A DNA stretch of 64,000 nucleotides. Source: Larix kaempferi. Lineage: Eukaryota > Streptophyta > Pinopsida > Pinales > Pinaceae. The position numbers and the translations under genes were made by a program. Below, in pieces: positions 27,627-39,670 of the stretch. The stretch is from the NCBI GenBank assembly GCA_027924585.1, contig BSBM01001935.1, positions 923,167 to 987,166 on the forward strand. The letters run 5' to 3'. The notes under the pieces were generated by a model, which did not search any database, was not told where the DNA came from, and saw nothing but the letters and a program-made list of their open reading frames with translations. Position 1 is the first letter of the stretch, and each line of letters starts with the position of its first letter.

Positions 27627-28947
27627 CCCCTTCTCTCCCTCGCCTAACGCTACTCCTCACCATACCTTTAACACCACCCCTCTCTTTATATTCCCTCACC
27701 TTTGAATACTCACCCTACCTCTCTCTCTCTCTCTATCTTTATATATATATATATATCTCCCTAACCCTTACTAAATCCCTCTCTCACTCTTTATCAACCC
27801 TACTCCACCTACACCTAAATTCCAACCATCTCTCTCTAGTCCAATCCCTTAACACTGACCCCTCTCTCTCACCTTTAAAACCCTACAACCCTCAATTCTC
27901 TTTCTCTTTCACAGACACAACCTACTCTTCCCCTTACTATTGACCCCCCTCCTATCTCTATCTATCCCTAACCCTTACTAACCCCCTCTCTCACCTTCTC
28001 ACCACCCTACTCTTACACCTTCCTTTAAACCCCTCTCCCTCTCTCTATCTCTCTCACCTCTTCCCCCTAACCATTACTAACTCCATCTCTCTCTCTCTCT
28101 TTCCCCTATTCCTCTAGTTACACCTAAACCCCACCCCTCTCTCCCCCAACCCACTAACAACCCCTCTCTCTCTCTCTCACTCTCAGAATAGATGACCCCC
28201 TTATCTCCCCCCCTCTCTCTATGTCTCTCTCACATGTTCCCCCTAACCCTTACTAACCCCCTCTCCCACTCTCTCTCTCCCCTATTCCTCAAGCTACACC
28301 TAACCCCCAACCCTCTCTTTCTCACCCAACCCACTCACACCGCCTTTATCACTCACACTCTCATAATAGATGACCCCATACTCTCTCTCCCTATCTCCCT
28401 TCCTACTCTCCCTACCAATAAAAACCCCCTACTCCCACTGTCTCTTTCTCTCCCTCTCATACTCCTATTAGCCCTAACCCCTATATCTCTCTCTCCTAAT
28501 CCTCCTCCCCTATAACTTAACCCTAATGTCTCTCTCTCTATCTCTCTATCTCTCTGACCTTACCCTATATTACCCTTCTCTCTAAGTACCCCAATATTCA
28601 ATAACAATTTCTCCAACCTCCCCTGCTATAATCTCTATTTCTTTCTCTCCACCATTCCCGTCCTCACCCTTACCCCTAATCATCCACACCCTCCCCCCCC
28701 TCAATTCCATCTCTCTCTATTTCTCTCATTTCTATTCCTCCATCTCTCTCTCTCTCTCATGCACACATAAAAAAAAAACAATAACACACCCCTATACTCC
28801 TCCACCCACCCCTAACCCACACCCATATTTCTCTATTCCAACCCCCTAACACAAACCCCCACCCCCATTTTCTATCTCTCTCTTTATAACACACACCTCC
28901 TTGCTAATCCCCATACCACTAAACTGACTACTCCCCCTACCTCTAAA

Positions 28948-28982
<35 letters not shown>

Positions 28983-31900
28983 GACCTTATTGACCCCCTC
29001 TCTCACTCTCTCTACCAAACTTCACCTAAACCTAACCACCACCCTTTTCTCTCTCTCTCTCTCTCTATCGACACCCTAACACCCAACCCTCTCTCTAACA
29101 CACACTCTTACTACACTTAAACACCCTCTCTCTCCCTAACCCCACTCATACTCTCCCTAAGGCTCCCCCTCTCTCTCTCTCCTGCTCTCCTCCCCATAAC
29201 CCCATCTCTCTCTATTTCTCCCAATCCTCCTTTCCCCATAACTTACCACTCTTTCTCTCTCTCCTAACACCATAACAACCCTCTTTCTCTCTCTCTCTCT
29301 CTCTCTATCCCTTATGAACCCCCTCACACACTCTCTCACCATCGTACTCCTCACCCTACCTTTACCCCCCCTCTCTCTCATACACACACACACCTCTTCC
29401 CCATAAACCTTATTAACCACCTCTCTCACTCTCTCTCTCCCCTATTCCTCCACCTCCACCAAAACCCCACCTCTTACTCTATCCATTGAACCCCTATAAC
29501 CCCCTCTCGCTAACAATATCACTAAACCTAACCCCATAATATCTCAGCCTAACTTCCCTCCTCTCCATACCCATAACCATCCACTCCATTTCTCTCTCTC
29601 TCTCTCTCTCTCTCTTAAATACCCCTAACCCTATCTCCCTCTCTCTCTCTCTCTGCTAAACCTCGTTCCTATACCACTCACCATCCCCCATCTCTCTCTC
29701 TCTGCACTGCCTCTAACATTACTCTCTCTATCTCTCACTCCTCACCCCATACTCTCCCTACCTACCTCTATCTCCCCTCTCCCTTTAACCCTTACTAACC
29801 CTTTTTCTTACTCTTTGTATTCCCTACTCCTCCACCTACACATAAACACCAACCATCTCTCTCTAATCAAACCCCTTACCACCCACCTCTCTCTCTCCCC
29901 TGTAACCCACTAGCACCCTCAATTCTCTCTCTCTCTCTCCCTCCCACTCCCCACTCCTCTCCTTACTATTGATCCCCATTCTCTCTCTACATCTCCCAAA
30001 CCCTTACAAACCCCCTCTCCCACTCTCTCACCACCCTAATCCTCCCCATTCCTTTAACCTCCCCTCCTCTCTCTCCCTCCCCACCATGTACCCCCTTCTC
30101 TCTAACTTCCCTAGTCTTCCCCTACTCCCCTCCCTCCACTATGATCTATTTCTCTTTCTCCCCACCAACCCCCCTAATCCTACCTACCTTTCATAACCCA
30201 CATCCTTCACCCCTAATCTCCCCTCTCTCCCCCCTCTCTCTCTATCTCTCACACACAAACACTCCTCTACTCATCAACCTACCCCTAAGCTACACCCCTC
30301 TCCCTCTATTTCAAACCCCAAAAGAAAAACCCCGAGCCCATTTTCTATATCTCTCTCTCACACACAAGCCCCCCTACTCCTCCCCCTAGTCCCCCTAGCT
30401 TTAGAATCCTCTCTTTGTTTATCTCTCTCCCCTAACCCTTACAAATCCCCTCTCTCACCCTCTCTCTACCATACTCCACCTACACCTAACAAACACTCTT
30501 CAATCTTTGTATCTTACCGACATTATAACACCTGACCCTCTCTCTCTCACACATTCTCACTATTCCTAACCCCCACTCTCTCTCCCTAACCCACCTCATA
30601 ATATCACTAAGGCACCCCAGTCCCTCTCTTACTCTACCTTCCCATAACACCCTCTCTTTGTGTCACTCTTATTCGCTCTTCCCCTACAACTTACCACACA
30701 TCACTCTCTCTCTCTCTCCCCAAAACCCCTAACACCCATCACTCTCACTCTCTCTCTCCCCACCCCTCCACCCTATAACTCCTTCTGTCTAACTTCCCTA
30801 ATATTCCCTAAACCCCTACCCCAATCCATCCAACGTGATCTATTTGTCTTTCTCCACACCAAAACCCGTCATCAACCCGTACCTCTAATAACCCACACCC
30901 TCCCCCCCTCAACACCATATCTCTCTCTATCTTTGACTCACTCTCTCTTTATCTTTCCAACTCTCTCTCTCTCTCTCTACTCCAAACCCACACCACCCTC
31001 TTTCCCTCTTAACCCGTCGACACCCACTTGACACCTTGTTCTCTCTCTATCACACACACATACACATCCCTACTCCTCCTGATACTAGTAACCCCCCTCC
31101 TTATCTATCTCTCTCCCCCCTCTACCTAACCCTTACTAACCCCCTATGTCACTCTCTCAGCCCCCTACTCCTCACCATACCTCTAACACACCTCTCTCTC
31201 TCTCTCTCTTCTCACCCCCTACTCCTAGCCCTACCTTTAACACCTCTCTCTATCTCTCTCTCTCTCCTCTTCCCCCCAACCCTTACTAATCCCCTCTCTC
31301 ACTCTTTCTCTATGCTACTCCTCCAGTTAGACCTAAACCCCAATCATCTCTCTCTAATCCAATCCCTTAACACCCACCCCTCTCTCTCCCACCCAAACCC
31401 TTAAGACCCTTAATTCTCTCTCTCTCTCTCTCTCTCTAACCCCTACTCTTCCCATCACCAGTGATACCCCTTCTCTGTCTATCTCTTCCTAACCCTTAAT
31501 AACCCCCCTCTCACTCACTCACCACCATACTACTCCCCCTTCATATAACCCCCCCTCTCTCTAAACTCTCCCCCCTAACCCTTACCAACCCCCTCTCTCA
31601 CTCTCTCTCCCCTATTCCTCCACCTGCACCTAATACCCACCCATCCCTCTCTCCCCCCCAACCCACTAACACCCCCTCTCTCTCTCACACTCTCACAATA
31701 GCTGACCCCCCACTCTCTCTCCCTCTCTCCCCTTCTACTCTCCCTACCAATAACAAACCCCTCCTTCAACCCTCTCTCTTTCTCTATCTCTCTCCTACAC
31801 CTACCACTATCCCACATACCTCTCTCTCTTTAAAACCCCTAACACACCCATCCCCTCCCTCCACCCCCACATTCTTTATCTCTATCTCACTCTCTTAACC

Positions 31901-33962
31901 CATTACTCCTATCCCTACCTCTAACACCTCTCTCTCTCTCCCCCCCCTCTAACTAACATTTACTAACCCCCTCTCTCACTCTTTCCCTACCTTAATCCTC
32001 CATCTACACATAAACCCCTCCTCTATTTATCTCTCCTTAACCCTTACTAGCCCTGTCTCTTTCTCTATCACCACCCTAATCCACCCCATATTCTCTCTCT
32101 TTGTCACACCTCTTACCTCTGACCCTTACTAACCCTCTCTCTCACTCTCTCTCCCCTATTCATCCACCTACACCTAACCCCCACCCATCTCTCTCTCCCT
32201 GAACCCACTAACACCCCCTCTATCACTCACACTCTATCAATAGTTGACGCCTCGATCTCTCTCCCTATCTCCCCTCCTACTCTCCCTACCAATAACCACC
32301 CCCTTATCCCCCCCTCTCCTACTCTTACTACCCATAACCCTTTATCTCTCTCTCTCACACACAGTCCCCCTTCCCTATAATGTACCCCCAATATCTCTCT
32401 CTAAACCCACCCTATACCCTCCTATCTAACTACCGTAATATTTCCTAAACCCCTTCCCACACCTCCCCCAGTGAAATATCTATTTATTTCTCTCCCTTAT
32501 CCCATTAACACCCCCTCTCTCTCTCTCACTCTCACAATAGATGACCCCCTATTATCTCTCCTTATCTAGCCTCACACTCTCCCTAGTAATAAAAAACTTC
32601 CCCCCTAATCTCTCTCCTACTCCTACTACCCTTAACACCCATATTTCTCTCTTCTTAACCCCCATCCCCTATAACTTACCCCCAATCTCTCTCTCTCTCT
32701 CTCTCTCACCCTACCATATAACCCCCTTTCCCTTTAACTACCCTAATCTTCCCTAAACACCTTCTCCCATACCCCCCCACTCAAATCTCTATTTCTTTCT
32801 CTCCATGAACTCCCCTCGTCCCCCTACCCTTAGTCACCCACACCCTGCCCCACTCATTCCTTGACTCTCTCTCTTTATATATCTCTCTCACACACACACA
32901 CAATAGCATGCCCCTCTACTCCTGCACCTACCCCTAACTCACACCTCCCTCTCTCTATCCCAATCCCCCACCCCCATTTTCTATCTCTTTATCTCATGCA
33001 CATCTCTCCCTGCTCCTCCTCCTACAACTAACCCACTACTCCCTCTACCTTTAACACTCTCTCTCCTCTCTCCCTCTCTCTCTCACCCCACCCTACATCC
33101 CCTTCTCTATAAATTTTGTAGTCTTCCCTAAACCCCTACCCCCCACCCTCCACTGTGATCTATTTCTCTTTCTTCCCACCAAACCCCCTAATCCTCCCTA
33201 CCTCTAATCACCTATAACCACCCTCCCTCAACACCCCCCCTCTCTCTCTCACTCTATGTCTCTCTCTATCTCCTACTAACCCCCACCACCCTCTTTCCCT
33301 CTAAACCCACTAACATGCACTAAGCACCTTGTTCTCTCTCTCTCTCTAACTCACACACACACACACACCCACACATCCCTACTCCTCCCCATACCAATAA
33401 ACCCCCTACTTACATCTCTCTCTCTCTCTACCCCTCTCTCACTCCATCACCCCCTACTCCTCACCCTGCCTCTAACACCTCTCTCTCTCTCTCTCTCTCC
33501 AATCCAACCCCTTTCCACCCACCCTTATCTCTCCCCTCCAACTCCCTAACATTCTTGATTCTCTCTTTTTCTCATACACACACTCCCTACTCCTCCCTTC
33601 ACCATTGACCCCCCTCCTCTCTTTATCTCTCCCTAACCCTTAATAACCCACTCTCTCATTCTCTCAACACCCTAATTCACCCCATTCCTTTAAACCCCCC
33701 CTCTCTCTCACCTATTATCCCTGACCCTTACTAAACCCCCCCCCTCTCTCTCTCTCTCCCCTATTCCTCCACCCCCACCTAACACTCACCCTCTCTCTCC
33801 CCTATTCCTTTAGATCCACCTAACACCCACCCTCTCTCTCCCTAGAACCCACCAACACCCCCACTCTCTCTCTCAAACTCTCACAATAGATGACACCCCT
33901 CTATCTCCCTATCTCCCCTCCTACTCTCCCTACTAATAAAAACATCCTCCTCTTCCCCCTCT
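24061..33962. repeat. Pyrimidine-rich satellite, copy C remainder and diverged tail
   Basis: The 'ttatgaaccccctcactcac' landmark recurs near 24,604 and, more diverged, near 29,308. The 'cttgctaaccccctctttcac' box near 25,440 matches 5508 and 16,890. Beyond about 26 kb the modules remain (CCCTAACCCTTACTAACCCC, 'cacaatagatgacccc' near 28,190, 32,540 and 33,880), but the long-range order is less regular. The array stops abruptly at about 33,963 against the truncated Tat LTR. No genes are seen. Confidence 0.85.
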
Positions 33963-34042
33963 TCTCCCATAGCTCCACATTTTACATATTTTGAGAGCTC
34001 AAAATACAAAATATCAGAAATAATGCTCTGAAATCAGCGATT

Positions 34043-37000
34043 TCACTCCTGTGCATGTGCTTCTGCTTGAAGAGGGTCGTTCAAACCAACTATTCCTGCC
34101 GCTGCTGCTTGGGAAGAAGGAATTGAGCTCACTGTTGCTGTTGGAGTGGTTTGGGAAGAAGGAGTTGAGCCCACTGTTCTTTCTGCTGCTACAGGGAGAG
34201 AGGAAAACGAGCTAGATGCTACAACTGTTGTTTCTGCTTTTTTCTCCACCTCTGCAATATAACTATACCAAATGCCAATGTCCCTTATGAATACGTTTGC
34301 GGAAGCAGGGAGCAAGATTTTCTGAGAAGTCACATTTTTTCTAAGCTCTGCTCCAATGCCTTGAATTTCCGTTACTGCAGCTTGATGCACTTCTTTAAGT
34401 ATATGGCTATGGATTGACGACATTCCAATATAATGTTGGAGGTCATCAATTGCTAGGACATCAATTTTCTTCACATATTCAGTTTGGATGCCCATCTCTT
34501 CCTTCAGCTCAGCCAAGTGTTGTTCTTCACCTGGGAAGACATCAAGGGATTGCGAGAAACTCAATTTACACCTGTCATGCACTCCCTAGATTCTTTGATA
34601 CAGACAGCTAATCCTATCCATTGTCCCTTGTACACTGGCCATTAGCTTACTGCCACAGTTTTTTGCAGAAGTCCAAAAGGGCTATGTCTTCATTAAAACC
34701 TTCCACAGACTTGAATGGGAGATGTGTGGGGAAATCCACCTTTCCTTCTCGCCATTCTATCTGGCTCAGGATATTTGCCTTAACCCGAGTATGCTTAGCT
34801 TTAAGCTTATGGGCCTCTGTATTAACTTCTTTTAGTCTGACCACCATGGCCTTGAGCTTGCTAACTTCATTAGTGATTAGCTCCTGAGTGTCATATATTT
34901 GCTTCAAAATGCTGCAGGACAGCTCATGGAAGGGAGACATGTCCATCGTTCTGCTCTCAGCTTCCTCTAATTGCTCAGCTAATGCCAGCTTGTCTGCTTC
35001 TAGCTGGGACACTCTGGCTCCTGCATCATTCTTTTCTTCTTCCACGATCATCATCAAGACTGATAGTTGTTTCTTTTCTTCCTCCAGCTGGTTATACTTG
35101 TCTGATAGCTCTTTATGCTCGACAAATAGGTGATTATACTTGTTCACCACAAGATCCCTGTAGGCTTGCGCATTAGCCACAGTATGTTGTAGCATACGAG
35201 CTCTCCTCTTTGTCGATTCATTCTCTCTAACTATATCACTTACATTGTCCAGTGATGCTTTTGCTGTCTCTACAACTGCGGATGCCATAGCTAAGGGATC
35301 CTTATTTGTATTCCGGATTATAGTGATCTCCCGGTGGGTAATGATATCCTCCTGGAAGAGTCTTTTGATCCTCTCTTCTGATTTAAGGACCATTTCTTTC
35401 CTTTTCTTATCATAGACAAATTCATCCCACCTGGACACCGTATGTTCTTCTGATGGAGTGTACGGGACAATTGGGAGGTCCATAATGTCTATTTCTACTT
35501 CCGCTGGTGGGGTCTGGACTACCTGAGCTTGATCTGTTCCCACATATTGGGTACCAGAGCCACCTGCCTGTGCTGCGTCCGCCTCCACATTTTGAGTGCC
35601 GAAGACACTTCTTTGAGGTATGTTAGTTTCCATGTCCTGTGCATCGGAGCCACCTGCCTGGGCCTCTTCACCTACTTTAAGCTCTTCTTCTGCTTTCTAC
35701 CCTACCTTAGCTTGTTGCCCTTTCTCTTCTTCCTCGGCTTTTTGTTGTCTTTCATCTTCAGCCTCCTTTTGCTATTGGGCTTCCTCAGCTTCTTTCCGTA
35801 GCCTCTCACTTTCTGCTTCTTGCTGCAATCTGACAACTTCAGCCTCTTACAGCAACCTCGCTTCCTCAGCTTCCTGCCGTGCCCTTGCTTCCTCTCTCAA
35901 CCTTTGTTCTTCTTTGTCTTGCGCATCCTCAGCTTCTTTCTCCTTCTGTTGGCTAGTTTCCTAGGTCTTGGTAGAGCTAGAACTTGCTCCACTGACTTGG
36001 CGAAAGGTTTGCAGCTCAACCATGTTGTTGATGCCTCTGAATACTTCCTCCTCGACATCATGATAGTGAGCGTACTCAAAATGAGCATAAATCTCTTTAC
36101 AATGCTCGGCCACTTTTCCCTTCCTGTCATTCCTATGGAAGATCACCTTGCTGAAGTGGAAGGCTTTCAGTTCCTGAACAAACTCCTCGGCTGAGGCAAC
36201 CCCTGATAATTTGTAAGCCCCTATACAGAAAGGTGGAGGGGGAAAAGAAGCCTTATGTTGTTTGTTAAGCATTGTTCCAATTCCATTCAAAAAGATTTGT
36301 CTTACTGCCTCCTTAAGGACCACATAATCTGTAGCATATCTTGGAAAAATATATGGAGCTTTAGTCCCTCCAAACATTCTGAGATAGGTGCCTTGCTGCG
36401 AGAAATAAAAATCTCCATAATTTTCAAGGACTTACATGGCATTCTCCAGCAAGCAGTTGGGCCTCTTCCTTGAATAGCTGCTCATATAGGGGCATGATGA
36501 ACCCCTCACAAATGAGCTTATAGCTGGGTTTGTAATTCTGAGCCCACAACATCCTGAAAGTGGTATAAACCGGGGTGTTGGCCTTATCCCATGTGCAGCC
36601 CAATTTGGGAAAAGATAACTTGGCCAAAACACAATCAATAAGATATGAGGACATGAAAAATTCTGTCTTCTTTAAGGCCAGTCCTTCCCTTGCAACAACT
36701 ACCATTGAGGCCAAACTGTCTGACAGGAGAGTCGCCCATTCAAACACAGTTCCTTTAAATGCCACAAAGTGGATGATAGGGACCCACTGAATCTTGTACA
36801 CGGTGCCATCGGGCATGCCGAAGATTTTGCACAACATCAAGGCGATCAACCTGAAAGGAGGTCTCAGATTCTGGACGTCGTATTCGTCATTACCTTTCTT
36901 TCTCAAATGCTTGCCTGCGACTAGTAGCTTTTTGGCCATTTCAATGTTGTTCATCTGGCCCAGCCATTCATCAGTCAGAGATTGCTGGGGGCGGGGAAAT

Positions 37001-37365
37001 TTATAGGCTACGGCAAGATATGCGGGGTGAAATGAGGTGATGGCTGTTTTCCCGCTATCATTTATTACTCTTCCCTCCGCATCAGTGTGTTGGAGTATCC
37101 ATCCGATTACTTCAGAACATGGGAACAGTTCAAGGTAGGTAGAAGCCCTGGATATGCCTGAAGTTCTGATATTGAGATAAATCTGCTCCTCTTCTAGCAA
37201 CATATCTGATATATTTTGGTCTCGGATCATCCTGTAGATGTCACCCCAGCGGATTTCTGGAGGAACACCGGTGGTGCACCTAGTATCCTGGAGTGTGGTC
37301 TCAGTTTTAAGTGGTGTAGGCTGTTTTTATGTCATTTTAGCCTTCTTCCTACCACCTTTTGGCAT
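34043..37365 (-). pseudogene. U3-borne coiled-coil ORF of unknown function (left LTR copy)
   Basis: A degraded reading frame of about 1,100 codons lies inside the LTR, sense with respect to gag-pol. The likely start is the ATG at 37,365 (MPKGGRKKAK...). A stop follows only twelve codons in, and the frame continues to the TGA at 34,043-34,045. The first third (to about 36,430) is a globular segment containing SLTDEWLGQMNN and CTWDKANTPVYTTFRMLW. After about 35,960 comes a Glu/Ala/Arg/Gln heptad-like stretch (EEARARQEAEEARLL), then a 328-codon open segment (34,647-35,633) with further predicted coiled coil (YNQLEEEKKQLSVLM), and a Ser/Thr/Ala-rich tail. Relative to the right copy it has an extra base near 36,450 and private stops near 35,740, 35,770 and 35,850. 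I do not recognise the family; no catalytic motif is evident. Confidence 0.7.
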
Positions 37366-38054
37366 TTTGACTTATCCCTGATAGCAACCAAATACAAGTC
37401 ATTATAAAAATGTGCAACATACTGTGAGATTTTAGCAAAGCGCATCACCATTTTAACATGTCAATGAGATAAATAAAATGTGAAACTGCATGTTGGGAAG
37501 CAAAATACACTATTCCAAATAAGAAATCTAGTTATAGAGACTTGATCCCTTTTAAAGGGACAAGGTTCAGAATTCTCCCGAAAGGAAAGGTATGTCGAGG
37601 GAACAATCTGTTCTCGATCTAGCTGTAGGGGAGAGGGTGTCTTTCATTTTGGTTCAAATGGTAAATGGCTAAATGGCCGGTTAGCTTGGGTTGATATAAA
37701 TTTAAAACGAAGCCAGAGATGGCTCTCCGCGCTGATGAACAGGTGAGGGGCTCGGCCGGCCGCCAGGGTTTATTTATCGTATTTTAACGTGAAGCTCTAT
37801 GGTCATGCTTAGGATTTAAATGAGGGTAGTGGCTAGTGCATATTCGGGCAGTCACTCTATGGTTTCAGCTGATGGGAACGAGACATTAAAAGCAAAACAT
37901 AATGATGTATGCGGCCAGGGTAGGAATTTGGAAAGATTCCACCCGTCGGAACTTACGGTCTTTACACAATATACAAACGTTTTCACAATTTCTTTTTTTT
38001 TATATGACGGGAAATATGAAATTTAGACCGTATTTGATGGGCAAAGTAGCCCAT

Positions 38055-38073
38055 GATGGGCATTTTGCCCATC
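38055..38073. other. Perfect hairpin in U3
   Basis: GATGGGCA-TTT-TGCCCATC, an 8-bp stem with a 3-base loop. The right-copy counterpart (51,747-51,765) keeps a 5-bp ACGGG/CCCGT stem with one base pair changed on both arms. Confidence 0.7.
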
Positions 38074-38439
38074 AAAATCCAACCCAGACCAATGCCTATC
38101 GTCTTCGAAAAAAGGACAATCCAACGGTAATCTGACGCGTAGAAGAGACAAAATTGATGGTTAAAAATCCTACCTCGCACCGTAAATATAGCTGAATGAG
38201 GTGGACACAGATGTGGACGAGCGAGCTGAGCTGGAGCGGTTGGACGGCGTTCCACGGCATTTGCCAATCGAAAAATAACAATGTGTTTGGCCCAAAACCC
38301 CACTGGTTATTTAAATGAAATGGGCATGTGCGGGGTTTAAATGTGGTGGGTGGCACATTTAAAATGGGCTTTAGATATTTGTACGCCTCGATCACGTCAA
38401 GTGAACTCGATACGCGCGCATGACCTCCACCCGTGGGAT

Positions 38440-39120
38440 GAACTCATGAAATTCACCTGCCATTGCGGAAGCTCACGCTGAACTCCTTCGGCGTTTCGGG
38501 AGAGATTGGTGAATCTTTCCGTAATTTTAACGAAGATAAGTGGATCACTTGCGAAATCATTCTACAAAGCTCCCTGCCGTTTCATGAGGAATTGGCGAAC
38601 GGCTTTCGTAAAAAATGAACGTGAATGTCTAAGTCTTTTGGTGGAAACAGATGTGGACGATAACGTGAAAGCCTCTGAAATTGCTGAAAGCTTTCGCAAA
38701 TGGCTTCCGCCAATGCTTCCGTAGAAGGCTCTCGCAAACTTGAGAAATCTTTCTATGTCTCGGTCGGGCTTCGAGATTGCTTCTGATGTTGCGGAAAGCT
38801 TTCATAATTAGCTTCCGCCGTTTCGGAACGAGCTGGTGAATGGCACCAGCATTTTCGGAATGATAAGTTGAAAGGTTCCGCTGTTTCGGGAAGATAACCT
38901 GAAGGTCTCCGCAAATGGCTTCCGCAATTGCAGAAAGAAAACTCGAACGGTTCTGCAAAAGGTCTAAGTGCCTCGGCGTTTCAGAACGATAAGTTGAAAG
39001 GTTCCATTGTTTTAGGAAGAAAAACCAAAAGGTTCCGCAAAACTTTCTCGGTGAGGTTTCGGAATGAAAACACGAAGGTTTCCGCAGTTGCGGAAGGCTT
39101 TGGCAAATGGCTTCCGCAAC
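38440..39120. repeat. Degenerate palindrome-rich repeat field in U3 (left)
   Basis: Loosely repeated phrases of about 60-75 bp built from 'gtttcggaa.gataa.ttgaaaggttccgc', 'aaatggcttccgcaa' and 'ttgcggaaagctttcgc'. The TTCCGCAA/TTGCGGAA halves are complementary, so neighbouring units can pair. A near-perfect 16-mer palindrome lies at 38,920-38,935 (one mismatch from the right-copy palindrome at 52,632). Confidence 0.65.
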
Positions 39121-39670
39121 TTTGAGACTTAAAATTTTTTCAAAAATACTAATTCACTTAGCATCCCCCGGGGAAGGTTGGCGAATGGCTCCCGCAAGAT
39201 TTGGGCGGCTTCCTCGAATTCTTCCTCTATTTCGGGAGGAATTCGACAATAGCTGCCACAATTTTTTAACCATAACTTCTAAATCTTTTCGGGAGACTTA
39301 TGCAAACGGTTCCCTCCGTTTCGGGAGAAAAAGTTGAATGGTTCCGCAGAGCTTCCTTCTTACATTCCGCAAACTTTCAAAAAGTTTGTAAGTCCCTTTT
39401 CGAGAAGCTTATACGAAATACTCCCACTGTTTTGGGAGGATAAGTCGAATACTTCCGCAACTGCGGGGCTTTCTCCAATGATTCCACGATTTTCAGGGAA
39501 ACCTCACGAATCCTATCTTTGGGAAGCAAACTTGGAAATTCTTTTAAAGCAAGATTTTCAATTGGGAAACAAAGCAAAAAGTGGAAATGGCCTCTTAAGG
39601 CATCCTTTCTAAAAAATTGGAGGGGCCCCAATATGTACAAAATTTTGGGGGGTATGTTGCTGCAACAACA

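Larger units (their letters stand above)
33963..39670 (-). repeat. Truncated 3' LTR of the Tat element (U3 only)
   Basis: Direct copy of 47,666-53,371. Reading on the minus strand it starts TGTTGTTGCAGC at 39,670. It runs through about 2.3 kb of non-coding U3 and then the ~1,100-codon reading frame. It ends where homology is lost at about 33,963-33,969, shortly upstream of where the TATA box lies in the intact copy. R, polyadenylation signal and U5 are missing. The sequence beyond the break is CT satellite. Confidence 0.82.
37366..39670 (-). promoter_or_regulatory. Non-coding proximal U3 of the left Tat LTR
   Basis: About 2.3 kb between the LTR start and the U3 ORF with no protein signal in either strand. 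It contains a GC-rich patch (ctcggccggccgcc, near 37,751), a hairpin at 38,055-38,073, and a degenerate repeat field at 38,440-39,120. The right copy has an equivalent region at 51,066-53,371. Confidence 0.6.

Noticed and set aside
222-33000. Many open frames of 60-180 codons in the CT array (Ser/Leu/Pro on +, Arg/Glu/Gly on -)
   Set aside because: They are translations of CT/GA low-complexity repeats; they lack domains and change between repeat copies.
1-33962. True telomere array
   Set aside because: The CCCTAA-like motif is spaced and embedded in modules; there is no head-to-tail telomeric repeat run.
34414-36473. Plus-strand open frames opposite the U3 ORF (also 48,117-50,490)
   Set aside because: Antisense shadows of the minus-strand frame, which has coherent coiled-coil composition and conserved start and end in both copies.
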